In this document: piece by piece, positions 25,114 through 34,901 of the stretch
How the letters are laid out: every line of letters starts with the position of its first letter
Position numbering within the stretch: position 1 is the first letter of the stretch
Made by a program: the position numbers and the translations under genes
Assembly: GCA_031260295.1 (NCBI GenBank)
Contig: JAIRKE010000074.1
Span: 1-64,000 of the forward strand
Direction: 5' to 3'
Length of the DNA: 64,000 nt
Source of the DNA: Azonexus sp.
Lineage (GTDB): Bacteria > Pseudomonadota > Gammaproteobacteria > Burkholderiales > Rhodocyclaceae
The notes under the pieces: model-generated
Seen by the model: only the letters and a program-made list of their open reading frames with translations
The model's database searches: none
What the model was told of the DNA's origin: nothing

Positions 25114-26463
25114 TCAGCCATTGAAATGGCCTTCGTCACGATACTGCTGGAGTTTGTAACGCAAAGTGCGCTCCGAAATACCTAGGCGTTCGATCGCCGC
25201 CTTGCGTGAGCCGCCGACTTCGGCCAGGGTGCGCAGGATGTGTTCGCGCTCCAAGTCTTTCATATTATCCGCCCTTTTTTCGTTTTCCGGCGGCTCAAGC
25301 GCCGGAGCATCCGCCTTCTCGGCGGCCGGGCGTGGCGCCAGATGCAGATGCTCGGGGCCGATCTGGCTGCCGGTCGACAGGATCAAGGCTCTCTGGATCA
25401 CGTTTTCCAGCTCACGCACGTTGCCTGGCCAATCGTGGGCGCTCAGCGCCGCCTCGGCGGCCGGGGTCAGCACGACGCCAGGGCGGCCCAGGCGGCCGCC
25501 GTGGTCGACGACGAAATGGCGGGCGATGGCGATAATGTCCCCCGGTCGCTCGCGCAAAGCCGGAATGGCAACCGGGAAAACGTTGAGCCGGTAGTACAAA
25601 TCCTCGCGGAAGATACCCTTGGCCACCGCCTCGGCCATGTCGCGGTTGGAGGTGGCGATGATGCGGATGTTGAGCGGCACCGGCTTCTTGCCGCCAACCC
25701 GCTCCACCTCGCGTTCCTGCAACACGCGCAACAGCTTGGCTTGCAAACTCAGCGGCATTTCAGTGACTTCGTCGAGCAGCAGTGTGCCATCCTGGGCCTG
25801 CTCGAACTTGCCGGCCTGCGCCTGCTGGGCGCCGGTGAAAGCGCCTTTCTCGTAACCGAACAGGGTAGCTTCGAGCAGGCTCTCGGGAATTGCCGCGCAG
25901 TTGATGGCGACGAACGGCCCTTCTCGACGCCCGGAGTGGCGGTGGATGTAGCGAGCAACCACTTCCTTGCCGACGCCGGATTCGCCGGTCAGCAGCACCG
26001 TGGCATCGGTCTGGGCGACGCGCCCGGCGATGGCAAACAAATCCCGGCTGGCCGGATCGAGAGCGATTATGCCGTCGTCCCCGGCCCCACCTGCGGGCAA
26101 CTCGTACTTGTTGATATGGGCGAGGAGCGCCGCCGGCGCGAAGGGCTTGAGCAGAAAATCACAAGCGCCCGAGCGCATGGCGTCGACGGCCTTGTCGACC
26201 TCGGCATAAGCCGTCATCAGCACCACCGGCAAATGCGGCAGGCGGCGGCGGATTTCCTTGAGCAGCGCGATGCCGTCCATCGGCATCATGCGCACGTCGC
26301 TGACGACAATGGAAAACGCCTGTTCGTCGAGCGCCTTGAGCGCCGCCGCGCCGCCATCGACGGCGACATAGGGCCGCCCGGCCAGTTCCAGCGTATCGGC
26401 GATCGCTTCGCGCAGACTGGCGTCGTCCTCGACGACCAGAATCGGCAGGTGATATTCAGCCAT
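25114..26463 (-). CDS. flrC: Sigma-54-dependent flagellar response regulator
   Basis: A 449-residue regulator with a receiver domain (phospho-acceptor D56 in VVSDVRMMPMDG), an AAA+ domain (Walker A GESGVGKE, sigma-54 contact loop GAFTGA, LLLDEVTEM) and a C-terminal Fis-type helix-turn-helix (RKAAIERLGISERTLRYKL). It is the FlrC/FleR type that turns on middle flagellar genes. The sigma-54 sites before fliE, flgB and fliK are its likely targets. It overlaps the kinase gene by eight bases. An upstream ATG at 26478 would add five residues. No FlrA/FleQ master regulator is in the window. Confidence 0.93.
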   Translation of the reverse strand: MAEYHLPILVVEDDASLREAIADTLELAGRPYVAVDGGAAALKALDEQAFSIVVSDVRMMPMDGIALLKEIRRRLPHLPVVLMTAYAEVDKAVDAMRSGACDFLLKPFAPAALLAHINKYELPAGGAGDDGIIALDPASRDLFAIAGRVAQTDATVLLTGESGVGKEVVARYIHRHSGRREGPFVAINCAAIPESLLEATLFGYEKGAFTGAQQAQAGKFEQAQDGTLLLDEVTEMPLSLQAKLLRVLQEREVERVGGKKPVPLNIRIIATSNRDMAEAVAKGIFREDLYYRLNVFPVAIPALRERPGDIIAIARHFVVDHGGRLGRPGVVLTPAAEAALSAHDWPGNVRELENVIQRALILSTGSQIGPEHLHLAPRPAAEKADAPALEPPENEKRADNMKDLEREHILRTLAEVGGSRKAAIERLGISERTLRYKLQQYRDEGHFNG

Positions 26464-27667
26464 GAGACTCCATTCCATGATCCACCGCGATCGGCAGAGT
26501 GATGACGAATTCGGCGCCGGCGCCGGGTTGCGAAAACAACTCGATGCCGCCGCCGTGGGCGCGGGCGACACCGAGGGCAATCGCCAAGCCGAGGCCGGTT
26601 CCCTGCCCTCTGGTAGTGACAAAGGGTTCAAAAATGCGCGCCTGCATCGTCCGCTCGATGCCCGGCCCGCTATCGTGCACGGCAATAGCCAACTGGTCGT
26701 CCCGGCAATTGCCGGAGAGGCAAATTTTGCCGCCTGCCGGCGTCGCCTGCATGGCATTTTCCAAAAGGCTGATCAGCGCGCCGAACAGGGCCTTGCGGCT
26801 ACCGACGACAATCGCCCCGGCGCAGGCGTCGGCCACCGTGAAGGCGAGGCCGTGCTCGCGCATCAAGGGTTCCACGGTCTGCGCCACCTCGGCCAGCAAT
26901 TCGCCGGCATCGATCGCGTCGCGGCCGATGCTCTCGCCACGGGCGAACAGCAGCACGTCCTGAATCAAGCGTTCGAGCCGGCGCAACTGGCTGCCGGCCT
27001 TGGCCGAGAACCGGGCGCGCAGCTCGTCGCTGAGTCCGGGTTGCGCCAGATTGGCGGTATGCAGCAAGGCGGCGGCCAGTGGCGTGCGCAACTGGTGGGC
27101 CAGCGTCGCCGCCATTTCGCCCATCGCCGCCAGGCGTTGGCTGCGCTCCAGCTCGGTCTGCATGCGGTGCGCCTCGGTCACGTCGTGCACCAGGATGATC
27201 TTGCCGCCGCCGGAGGCGATCAGGCTTTCGGCCATCGACACGCGATTGTTGCCGAGCAGCCATTCGCCGACCGTCAGCGTCGGTTCGAGATGGTCGCGCA
27301 CGACGTCGCCCCAATGCCGGCCGACGATGTCGGGGCCGAACATGACCAGCGCCGCCGGGTTGCCGGCGACGACCACGGCATTGACATCGAGCAGCACGAC
27401 ACCGGCCGGCAAGGCATCGAGCAGCGACGACAGGCGCTCGGACAAGGCTTCTTTTTCCTCAAATTGCCGGCGCAGCTTGCCGTTGGCGATGGCCAGTTCC
27501 TCGGTCAGCGAGGCAACGCGCGCCTGTAGCGCATCGTAGGCCTGGGTCAACTCGGCCGAAACCTGGTTGAACATGGCGAACGCCCGCTGCAAATCCGCCG
27601 CGCGCTGCGAATCTGTCGCCTTACTGTCGGTAGAGGCCTCAGGAAGGCCGGACTGGGCAGGATGCAT
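26456..27667 (-). CDS. flrB: Sensor histidine kinase of the flagellar FlrBC system
   Basis: A 403-residue soluble kinase without membrane segments. An N-terminal coiled coil (about 25-85) leads to a PAS-like domain (about 85-185). The phospho-acceptor histidine is in TLAHQLRTPL, and the ATPase boxes are LLENAMQAT (N), DSGPGI (G1) and GTGLGL (G2). It pairs with the adjacent FlrC-type regulator. A TTG codon sits right before the ATG at 27667. The Shine-Dalgarno is weak. The gene is divergent from fliF, with about 107 bases between starts. Confidence 0.92.
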   Translation of the reverse strand: MHPAQSGLPEASTDSKATDSQRAADLQRAFAMFNQVSAELTQAYDALQARVASLTEELAIANGKLRRQFEEKEALSERLSSLLDALPAGVVLLDVNAVVVAGNPAALVMFGPDIVGRHWGDVVRDHLEPTLTVGEWLLGNNRVSMAESLIASGGGKIILVHDVTEAHRMQTELERSQRLAAMGEMAATLAHQLRTPLAAALLHTANLAQPGLSDELRARFSAKAGSQLRRLERLIQDVLLFARGESIGRDAIDAGELLAEVAQTVEPLMREHGLAFTVADACAGAIVVGSRKALFGALISLLENAMQATPAGGKICLSGNCRDDQLAIAVHDSGPGIERTMQARIFEPFVTTRGQGTGLGLAIALGVARAHGGGIELFSQPGAGAEFVITLPIAVDHGMESHG

Positions 27668-27722
27668 CAAAAAGATAGGGGGAATTCAGCCTTGGTAATA
27701 GTAGAATATTTCTCGGAAAATT

Positions 27723-27738
27723 TGGCTTCTCGATTGAT
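27723..27738 (+). promoter_or_regulatory. Possible sigma-54 promoter of fliF
   Basis: TGGC followed by TTGAT has the correct GG-N10 spacing, but the -12 element is GA rather than GC and the -24 continues TTC instead of CAC. The predicted start about 25 bases before fliF matches the layout of the stronger sites at fliE and flgB. It is a weak match. Confidence 0.4.
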
Positions 27739-27774
27739 TCTTCTTCCTTTTTACGACATTTCCACCGGGCATTG

Positions 27775-29493
27775 ATGGCAGCGACGACTGAACCCACGGC
27801 AGGCACGGCACCGGGCGGCAATCCGGCGGAGCGTCTGCGCGCGGCCTTCAACCGCCTGACCGAACAGCAGAAAATCATCTTTCTGGTCGGGCTCGCCGCC
27901 ATTATTGCCATCATCGCCGGCGCCATCCTGTGGAGCCGGCAGCCGGATTGGAAGGTTCTGTTTTCCAACCTGTCCGAGAAGGACGGCGGCACCATCGCCG
28001 GTATGCTCGAAGCCCAGAACATTCCCCATCGCTACAGCGACAATGGCGCCCTGCTGGTGCCGGCCGATCGCGTTCATGAAGTGCGCTTGCGGCTGGCTTC
28101 GCAAGGCCTGCCGCGCGGCGGTCTGGTCGGCTTCGAACTGATGGAGAACCAGAAGTTCGGCACCAGCCAGTTCGCCGAGCAAGTCAATTACCAGCGCGGC
28201 CTCGAAGGCGAACTGTCGCGCACCATCCAGTCGATCGGCGCGGTGCAGTCGGCGCGCGTGCACCTGGCCATTCCCAAGCCCTCGGTATTCGTCCGCGACG
28301 ACCAGAAGCCGAGCGCCTCGGTATTGCTCGACCTTTATCCCGGACGCTCGCTCGACGGCGGCCAGATCGCCGGCATTTCCCACCTGATTTCGTCGAGCGT
28401 GGCCAACCTGCCGCTCACCAACGTCACGGTCATCGACCAGAACGGCAACCTGCTGACGCAGTTGAAGAGCGCCACCGCCACCGGCCTCGACGCGGTGCAG
28501 TTGAAGTATGTGCGGGAAATCGAGGACGGCATCATTCAACGCATCGAGACCATCCTGAAGCCGGTGCTCGGCGCCGACAACGTCAAGGTGCAAGTTGCCG
28601 CCGATCTTGATTTTTCGCACCACGAGCAAACAGCCGAGACCTTCCGCCCCAATCCGACGCCGGAAAGCAGCGTCATTCGCAGCCAGCAGAGCAACGAGAC
28701 GGCCAGCGTGAACCAGCCGGTCGGCGGCGTCCCCGGCGCCTTGACCAACCAGCCGCCGGTGCCGGCCACGGCGCCGCTGACCCAGCCCAACGTCGGCGCC
28801 CTGCCTGGCCAGCCGGGCAGGCCAGGCCAGCAACCGGGCGAGGACAAGGGACGCCTTGAGGTTGGCGGCATCATCGCGCCGCTGGCCAATGTCGCGCCGC
28901 CCTTGAGCACCAACAAGAACACGACAATCAATTACGAGGTCGACAAGACGGTCCGCTACACCAGGCAGGCGACGGGCGAGATTCGCCGCCTGTCGGCCGC
29001 AGTCGTGGTCAATCACCGCAAGGAAATCGGCAAGGACGGCAAGCCGGTCAGTCGTCCGCTGCCGGAACCCGAGATGAAGCAGATCAACGAGTTGATCCGC
29101 GAGGCCATGGGCTTCAGCGGTGAACGCGGCGATACGCTGTCGGTGGCCAACGCACCATTCACCGAGACAGTCAAGGCCGAGGACAGCCTGCCGCTGTGGA
29201 AGGATCCGGAAAACATTTCCTACGCCAAGGACATCGTCAAGATTCTGCTCATCGCGGCGATCATCGCCCTGCTCTATTTCAAGATCGTCCAGCCGTCGCT
29301 GCGTACCATGTTCCCGCCGCCGCCGAAGGAGGAAGAGGCCACGGACGGCCTGCCCGGCGAGGAGGACGAGGAGGGCGTCGAGGTACACCTCGACAATTAC
29401 ACGGTCAAGCTGCAAAAGGCCCGCGATATCGCCCGGAGCGATCCGCAGGCGGTAGCCAATATCATCAGGGACTGGATGGGAAGCAATGGCTAG
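27775..29493 (+). CDS. fliF: Flagellar MS-ring protein FliF
   Basis: The 572-residue inner-membrane ring protein. A first membrane segment (IIFLVGLAAIIAIIAGAIL) is at about residues 37-56. Two ring-building domains follow (DWKVLFSNLSEKDGG, then ARVHLAIPKPSVFVRD). A second membrane segment is at about 480-505, followed by an acidic C-terminal tail that binds FliG. TTG at 27772 precedes the ATG at 27775. It heads fliFGHIJ. Confidence 0.97.
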   Translation: MAATTEPTAGTAPGGNPAERLRAAFNRLTEQQKIIFLVGLAAIIAIIAGAILWSRQPDWKVLFSNLSEKDGGTIAGMLEAQNIPHRYSDNGALLVPADRVHEVRLRLASQGLPRGGLVGFELMENQKFGTSQFAEQVNYQRGLEGELSRTIQSIGAVQSARVHLAIPKPSVFVRDDQKPSASVLLDLYPGRSLDGGQIAGISHLISSSVANLPLTNVTVIDQNGNLLTQLKSATATGLDAVQLKYVREIEDGIIQRIETILKPVLGADNVKVQVAADLDFSHHEQTAETFRPNPTPESSVIRSQQSNETASVNQPVGGVPGALTNQPPVPATAPLTQPNVGALPGQPGRPGQQPGEDKGRLEVGGIIAPLANVAPPLSTNKNTTINYEVDKTVRYTRQATGEIRRLSAAVVVNHRKEIGKDGKPVSRPLPEPEMKQINELIREAMGFSGERGDTLSVANAPFTETVKAEDSLPLWKDPENISYAKDIVKILLIAAIIALLYFKIVQPSLRTMFPPPPKEEEATDGLPGEEDEEGVEVHLDNYTVKLQKARDIARSDPQAVANIIRDWMGSNG

Positions 29494-30487
29494 CCCCGAC
29501 GCAAGTCTGGAAAAAAGTGCCACGCTGCTGATCGCCCTCGGCGAGGAGCAGGCGGCCGAGGTATTGCGCCTGCTCGGCCCACGCGAGGTACAGCGGCTCG
29601 GCCATGCCATGGCCTCGCTGAAATCGGTGCCGCGCGTCAAGGTCGAAGCGGTGCTCGACGAATTCCACCAGATCATCGCCGAGCACGGCGCCGTTCATGT
29701 CGACACCGACAGTTACATCCGCTCGGTGCTGACCAAGGCGCTCGGCGACGACAAGGCCGCCAACCTGATCTCGCGCATCCTGCAAGACGGCGAAACTTCC
29801 GGCATCGAAGGCCTGAAATGGATGGACGCGTCGACCGCCGCCGATCTGATCAAGAACGAGCACCCGCAGATCATCGCCACCATCCTGGTCCATCTCGAAC
29901 ACGTTCAGGCCAGCGAAATCCTCAACCATTTCACCGAGCGCCTGCGCAACGACGTGGTGTTGCGCATCGCCACCCTGGAAGGCGTCCAGCCGGCGGCGCT
30001 GCGCGAACTGAACGAAGTGATGATGCGCCTCCTCTCCGGCTCGGCCGCCGTCAAGCACACGGCCAAGGGCGGCGTGCGCACGGTGGCCGAAATCCTCAAC
30101 TATATCGGCGCCACCAACGAGACTTCCGTCGTCGACGCCATCCGCGAATACGACCCCGACCTGGCCCAGCATATCCTCGACGAGATGTTTGTCTTCGAGA
30201 ACCTGCTCGACATCGACGACCGCTCGATCCAGTTGATCCTGCGCGAAATCCAGTCCGACTCGCTGATCCTGGCGCTCAAGGGCGCCTCGCCCGACCTGCG
30301 CGACAAAATCTTCAAGAACATGTCGCAGCGAGCCGCCGAAATGCTGCGCGAGGATCTCGAATCGAAAGGGCCGGTCCGCCTCTCGGAAGTCGAGGCCGAG
30401 CAGAAGGACATCCTCAAGGTTGTCCGTCGCCTCGCCGACGAAGGCCAAATCGTGCTCGGCGGCGCCGGCGGCGAGCAGATGATCTGA
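29486..30487 (+). CDS. fliG: Flagellar motor switch protein FliG
   Basis: The 333-residue switch protein. N-terminal domain binds FliF; the middle carries the EHPQ motif (KNEHPQIIATILVHL) that contacts FliM. The C-terminal torque helix contains charged residues in DDRSIQLILREI, which meet MotA. It overlaps fliF by eight bases. Length is normal. Confidence 0.97.
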   Translation: MASPDASLEKSATLLIALGEEQAAEVLRLLGPREVQRLGHAMASLKSVPRVKVEAVLDEFHQIIAEHGAVHVDTDSYIRSVLTKALGDDKAANLISRILQDGETSGIEGLKWMDASTAADLIKNEHPQIIATILVHLEHVQASEILNHFTERLRNDVVLRIATLEGVQPAALRELNEVMMRLLSGSAAVKHTAKGGVRTVAEILNYIGATNETSVVDAIREYDPDLAQHILDEMFVFENLLDIDDRSIQLILREIQSDSLILALKGASPDLRDKIFKNMSQRAAEMLREDLESKGPVRLSEVEAEQKDILKVVRRLADEGQIVLGGAGGEQMI

Positions 30488-30503
30488 CGCGGAAAACAGG
30501 GCC

Positions 30504-31211
30504 ATGACCATTTCCCGGAAAGAACCCGCTAGCTTTCGGCGCTGGGAGGCTGACTCTTTCGATCGCAAGAAACCGGAACCGCCCACCACCGCTCCGCCAC
30601 CGCCTTCGACGGAGCCGCCGCCGGCAGCGGCTCAGGTTCCGCCACCGGAACCCGAACCGTCCATCCGCCTGCCCAGCACCGAGGAAATCGAGCGCCTGCG
30701 CGCGGAAGCCCGCGCCGCTGGCTATGCAGCCGGCCTGGCCGAAGGGCGAGCAGCAGCGGCGGAAGAAAGCCGCCAGAACGCCGTCGAGGCGACCCAGCAA
30801 TTCGGCGAGTTGACCGGCAACCTCAAGCGCTCGCTCGAACAGCTCGACCAGACGGTCGCCGAACAGCTCCTGGCCCTGGCCGTCGAAATCGCCGCCCAAG
30901 TCACGCGCGGCCAGATCGCCGTGCGCGAGGATGTACTGCTGCCGGTGGTGCGCGAGGCCATCGCCGCCCTGCCGCTGAGCCACGGCGAGATGACGCTGCG
31001 CCTCAACCCGGCCGACGCCACCAACCTGTACCAGGAACTGACCGACGCCTTGTCCCAGAGCAGCGTACAAATCGTCGAGGACGAGAGCATCAGCATCGGC
31101 GGCTGCCTGCTGCAAGCCGGCACCAGCGAGATCGACGCCCGTATCGAGACGCGCTGGAAACGGGTACTCGAAACCATCGGCGCCGCGCCCAGGGCATGGC
31201 AGAATCCGTGA
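30504..31211 (+). CDS. fliH: Flagellar assembly protein FliH
   Basis: A 235-residue negative regulator and linker of the export ATPase. The first 60 residues are Pro-rich and disordered. Next come the [12 protein letters not shown] segment, with the small-x-x-x-small pattern of FliH, and a long helix. The C-terminal half is the FliH/YscL domain that binds FliI. It overlaps fliI by 16 bases, supporting coupled translation. Confidence 0.93.
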   Translation: MTISRKEPASFRRWEADSFDRKKPEPPTTAPPPPSTEPPPAAAQVPPPEPEPSIRLPSTEEIERLRAEARAAGYAAGLAEGRAAAAEESRQNAVEATQQFGELTGNLKRSLEQLDQTVAEQLLALAVEIAAQVTRGQIAVREDVLLPVVREAIAALPLSHGEMTLRLNPADATNLYQELTDALSQSSVQIVEDESISIGGCLLQAGTSEIDARIETRWKRVLETIGAAPRAWQNP

Positions 31212-32611
31212 CCACGCCAAGCTTGGCGCACACCGCCCGCTGGCGGGAATTCCTCGACAATTGCCGCGTCGCCGTCGGCAATGCCCAGCCGCTGTGGCCA
31301 ATCGGCCGCCTGACCCGGATCAACGGGCTGGTCATGGAAGCTTCCGGCCTCAAGCTACCGCTCGGCAGCACCTGCCAGGTCATTCCGCCCAGCGGCTCCC
31401 CGGTCGAAGCCGAAGTCGTCGGCTTTGCCGGCGAAAAGCTCTATCTGATGCCGTCCGACGATCTCTACGGCCTGGCGCCGGACGCCCGCGTCGCCGCCTT
31501 CGAGCCGCCCCACCAGCCGCTGCGCGTCGGTGACCCGGCGCCGCGCCGCCGCCGCGCCATCGACCGCGTTAAACAAGCGCCGGTTGGCGAAGAACTGCTC
31601 GGCCGTGTACTCGACGGCGTCGGCCGACCGTTGGACGGCAGGGGACCGCTCTACGTCACGCGCACCCGACCGCTACAGAGCCGCCCGATCAATCCCATGG
31701 CCCGGGCGGTCATCGAAAAACCGCTCGATGTCGGCATCCGCGCCATCAACGCCCTGCTCACCGTGGGCCGTGGTCAGCGCATGGGCCTGTTCGCCGGCTC
31801 CGGCGTCGGCAAATCGGTGCTGCTCGGCATGATGGCTCGCTACACCGGAGCCGAAATCATCGTCGTCGGCCTCATCGGCGAGCGCGGCCGCGAGGTCAAG
31901 GAATTCATCGAGCAGATTCTCGGCGAAGAAGGTCGGCGGCGCTCCGTCGTCGTCGCCGCCCCGGCTGACACCGGGCCGCTGATGCGCCTCCAGGGCGCCG
32001 CCTACGCGACCACCATCGCCGAATATTTCCGCGACCAAGGCAAGCACGTGCTGTTGATCATGGATTCGCTGACCCGCTACGCCATGGCCCAGCGCGAAAT
32101 CGCCCTGTCCATCGGCGAGCCGCCGGCAACGCGCGGCTACCCGCCATCGGTCTTCGCCCGCCTGCCGGCCTTGGTCGAACGCGCCGGCAACGGCCCGGAA
32201 GGCGGCGGCTCGATCACCGCCTTCTACACCGTACTGGCCGAAGGCGACGACCAGCAGGATCCGATTGCCGACTCGGCGCGCGCCATCCTCGATGGCCATA
32301 TCGTCCTCTCGCGCATGCTGGCCGATGCCGGCCATTACCCGGCCATCGACATCGAGCAATCGATCAGCCGGGCCATGGTCAACCTGATCGACGAGCAGCA
32401 TCTCAACCAGATCCGCAAGTTCAAGGTATTGTTCGCCCGCTACCAACGCTCGCGCGACCTGATTGCGGTCGGCGCCTACGTGGCGGGGTCCGACCCGGTC
32501 CTCGACCAGGCCGTTGCCAGCTATCCGAAAATGGAGCACTTTCTACAACAACCGCTGTCCGAACGGGCAGATTTCGCCTCCAGTCGCGACGCCCTTCTCT
32601 CCCTGATCTGA
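31196..32611 (+). CDS. fliI: Flagellum-specific export ATPase FliI
   Basis: A 471-residue F1-beta-like ATPase that drives unfolding and delivery of export substrates. The Walker A is FAGSGVGKS, and [18 protein letters not shown] holds the Walker B region. ERGREVKEF carries the catalytic glutamate region, and [17 protein letters not shown] is the conserved arginine-loop block. The N-terminal 25 residues probably form the FliH-binding helix. Confidence 0.97.
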   Translation: MAESVTTPSLAHTARWREFLDNCRVAVGNAQPLWPIGRLTRINGLVMEASGLKLPLGSTCQVIPPSGSPVEAEVVGFAGEKLYLMPSDDLYGLAPDARVAAFEPPHQPLRVGDPAPRRRRAIDRVKQAPVGEELLGRVLDGVGRPLDGRGPLYVTRTRPLQSRPINPMARAVIEKPLDVGIRAINALLTVGRGQRMGLFAGSGVGKSVLLGMMARYTGAEIIVVGLIGERGREVKEFIEQILGEEGRRRSVVVAAPADTGPLMRLQGAAYATTIAEYFRDQGKHVLLIMDSLTRYAMAQREIALSIGEPPATRGYPPSVFARLPALVERAGNGPEGGGSITAFYTVLAEGDDQQDPIADSARAILDGHIVLSRMLADAGHYPAIDIEQSISRAMVNLIDEQHLNQIRKFKVLFARYQRSRDLIAVGAYVAGSDPVLDQAVASYPKMEHFLQQPLSERADFASSRDALLSLI

Positions 32612-32618
32612 CTCCCCA

Positions 32619-33071
32619 ATGGCCCAGCCCTTTACGCTGCAACCGCTGCTCGACCTCATGCAAACCCGCACCGACGAAGCCACCCGCCAGCTCGGCCGGT
32701 TGATCGCCGCCGAGCAAAACCAGCGCAACCGCCTGCTGATGCTTGAGCAATACCGCGACGAATACGCCCAGCGCCTGCGCGACGCCAGCGCCGACGGCGT
32801 CACCCGGCGGATTTTGGACAATTACCAGGACTTCCTCGCCCGCATCGACGAAGCCATCAGCCAGCAAAGCATCGTCGTCAACGACTCCGAACGCAGCACC
32901 AAGGCCGGTCAGGAACACTGGCGGGAACAAAACACCCGCCTGAAAGCCATCGACACCCTGTCGCAACGCCACGATGCCCGCGAACGCTACCGCGAAGGAC
33001 GCCAGGAACAAAAACTCCTCGACGAATTCAGCACCCGCAAATTCAGCGCCCACCGGACGAAAGACAAGTAA
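32619..33071 (+). CDS. fliJ: Flagellar export protein FliJ
   Basis: A 150-residue, almost wholly helical coiled-coil protein that sits in the FliI hexamer like the gamma subunit of F1. QPLLDLMQTRTDEATRQLG and the Arg/Gln/Glu-rich centre fit FliJ. It lies eight bases after fliI with no clear Shine-Dalgarno, so translation may depend on fliI. It ends the fliFGHIJ operon and is followed by a large inverted repeat. Confidence 0.9.
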   Translation: MAQPFTLQPLLDLMQTRTDEATRQLGRLIAAEQNQRNRLLMLEQYRDEYAQRLRDASADGVTRRILDNYQDFLARIDEAISQQSIVVNDSERSTKAGQEHWREQNTRLKAIDTLSQRHDARERYREGRQEQKLLDEFSTRKFSAHRTKDK

Positions 33072-33092
33072 GCGCCCACCGTGAAAGGGCCA

Positions 33093-33180
33093 AGGGCGCA
33101 ACAAACGCAGCGCATTGCGCCGGTTGGTTGAGCGGTCGGTTGCGGCGGGGTGGCGCAATGCGCTTTGCTTATTGTGCCCT
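33093..33180 (+). repeat. Long inverted repeat between fliJ and fliK
   Basis: Arms at 33093-33121 and 33152-33180 match at 24 of 29 positions, including a perfect 13-base core (33109-33121 with 33152-33164), around a 30-base loop. No U-run follows. It could end the fliF operon transcript, insulate it from the fliK promoter, or be a REP-like element. Confidence 0.7.
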
Positions 33181-33201
33181 ACAGGCTCTTCCTCCATCCC
33201 C

Positions 33202-33217
33202 AGGCACGCTCATTGCT
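33202..33217 (+). promoter_or_regulatory. Sigma-54 promoter of the fliK-fliLMNOPQR operon
   Basis: AGGCACG-N4-TTGCT differs from the consensus only at the first base and keeps GG and GC ten bases apart. Initiation would fall about 27 bases before the fliK ATG. It lies just beyond the inverted repeat. Confidence 0.85.
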
Positions 33218-33254
33218 TATTTTGAGGCAAACCTATGCCAATCAAGGAGTCAAT

Positions 33255-34310
33255 ATGGGCATCACCGTCTTTCCCGCGCTGTCCGGCAACGTGCTGCCTG
33301 GAGTCGCTCCGGCCAGCGGCGTGGCGGAGGTGGAGGCCAGCGGCGGATTCGCGGCTTTGTTGAGCAGCGAATTGCTCAGCCAGGTGGACATCCTCGCGGA
33401 ACTCGGCGGCGGTATCGTCGTCGAGAAAGCCAAGGACAGGCTCGCCGCCGAGGACCAGCCCGCCGCCGAGGATAAGCCCGATCTTTCGCTGTTTGCCTCG
33501 CTGTTCGGCCCCCCGGCCGGCGCCGAGCTAGCGCCAAGAAGCATCGCCAGCACGGCCGGCGGCGAGTTCGCGCCGAGAAGCATCGCCGCCACGGTCGGCA
33601 CGGTTGCCGGCCACAGCCCGCGAATCGACAGCAGCAGCGGCCGGGTGATGCCGGAAGCGCTTGCCGTCAAGACCGGTTCGCAGGAAGCTGGCGTCTTCGA
33701 AAAGCTGGCGGGTAGCGGCAAGGAGGCCGCTGCCGCCGCTCCGGGCATCCAGGCGGCAAATATTGCCGTGGAAACGGATGCCGGTGAAAAACCGAGCGTA
33801 TTTGCCAGCCACCTTGCCGCCAGCAGCGCCGCCGGCGCCCCTGCCAGCCATGCGGCGAACACGGCGCAGCCGAGCGTCGCCGCGCCTCTGCACTCGCCCG
33901 TCTGGCCGCAGCAATTCAGCGACAGGATCGTCTGGCTGGCCCGCAACGAGCAACAGACGGCGCAACTGAATATCAACCCGCCGCAACTGGGGCCGGTGCA
34001 GGTCACGCTCAAGCTGAACGGCGATCAGGCCAATATCGTTTTCGCCTCGCCGCATGCCGACGTGCGCCAGGCCATCGAAAATGCCATGCCGCAATTGAAG
34101 GAGATGCTGTCCTCGGCCGGCATCAACCTCGGCCAGGCCAATGTTGGCCCCAACTTGCAGCAGCAGCGCGGCGATACGCCGTTTGGCGAAGCAAACGGAA
34201 CCCGTTTCGCGGATGAAAACGCTATACTTCCGGCCAGTGAGAAAGGGGCGAGCGCAGCCGGCGCAACGGTTGTGCAGCGTGGGCGCGGCTTGGTCGACCT
34301 GTTCGCCTGA
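33255..34310 (+). CDS. fliK: Flagellar hook-length control protein FliK
   Basis: A 351-residue secreted ruler protein. The Ala/Ser/Pro-rich N-terminal 220 residues are low complexity and include a near-duplicate block around residues 89-115 (APRSIAS/APRSIAA). The C-terminal domain (about 225-310: LNINPPQLGPVQVTLKLNGDQ) is the FliK domain that contacts FlhB and flips export specificity. AAGGAG at 33244-33249 supports the ATG at 33255; an in-frame ATG at 33150 lies in the inverted repeat, upstream of the promoter. Confidence 0.93.
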   Translation: MGITVFPALSGNVLPGVAPASGVAEVEASGGFAALLSSELLSQVDILAELGGGIVVEKAKDRLAAEDQPAAEDKPDLSLFASLFGPPAGAELAPRSIASTAGGEFAPRSIAATVGTVAGHSPRIDSSSGRVMPEALAVKTGSQEAGVFEKLAGSGKEAAAAAPGIQAANIAVETDAGEKPSVFASHLAASSAAGAPASHAANTAQPSVAAPLHSPVWPQQFSDRIVWLARNEQQTAQLNINPPQLGPVQVTLKLNGDQANIVFASPHADVRQAIENAMPQLKEMLSSAGINLGQANVGPNLQQQRGDTPFGEANGTRFADENAILPASEKGASAAGATVVQRGRGLVDLFA

Positions 34311-34341
34311 ACCTGCCGGAACGGATTAACGAGGAGTCACG

Positions 34342-34896
34342 ATGGCCAAGGAAGCCAAGGCGGCTGATGGGGGCAGCGCAGCATCGCCAAACAAGGGTAA
34401 AAAGCTTCTGATTGTCATTCTGCTACTGCTGCTGATGCTGGTTGGTGGCGGTATCGTCGCCCTCAAACTGTTGGCGGACAACCCGGCGGCGGACGAGGAT
34501 GACGAGTACGCCGAAGAAGTGGTCAAGCCGAAGAAGCCCAAGAAAAGGGACAACTCGATACCGCCGGTGTTCATCAATCTCGATCCGTTCACCGTCAACC
34601 TGGTCCCGGAGACTGGCGATCAGTATTTGCAGGTCGCGCTGTCGCTCGAACTCGACAATCCCGCCTCCGAAGTCACCCTGAAAGCCCTGATGCCGCGCAT
34701 CCGCAACGACATCACGCTGCTGTTGTCGTCAAAAAAAGCTTCCGAGTTGATGACCAAGGAGGGCAAGGAAGAACTGGCGCTAGCGCTCAAGGACGAAGTC
34801 AACCTCGCCGTCCAGCAGCAACCGCGAGGCAAAAAGGGCGCCCCCATCCAGGGTCCGATCGAGGCGGTCTTGTTCACCTCCTTCATCATCCAGTAG
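34342..34896 (+). CDS. fliL: Flagellar basal-body associated protein FliL
   Basis: A 184-residue single-pass inner-membrane protein. The membrane helix is at about residues 20-42 (LLIVILLLLLMLVGGGIVAL) with a lysine-rich cytoplasmic start. The periplasmic domain has the FliL block FVNLVPETGDQYLQVALSLE-like region. FliL associates with stators and supports torque. GAGGAG nine bases before the ATG is a good ribosome binding site. Confidence 0.95.
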   Translation: MAKEAKAADGGSAASPNKGKKLLIVILLLLLMLVGGGIVALKLLADNPAADEDDEYAEEVVKPKKPKKRDNSIPPVFINLDPFTVNLVPETGDQYLQVALSLELDNPASEVTLKALMPRIRNDITLLLSSKKASELMTKEGKEELALALKDEVNLAVQQQPRGKKGAPIQGPIEAVLFTSFIIQ

Positions 34897-34901
34897 GGCG
34901 C

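Noticed and set aside
25240..26502. 420-residue open frame on the plus strand
   Set aside because: It is antisense to flrC with its complete AAA+ and receiver motifs.
27751..29676. 641-residue open frame on the minus strand
   Set aside because: It is antisense to fliF and has no start signal or domain; codon-bias shadow.
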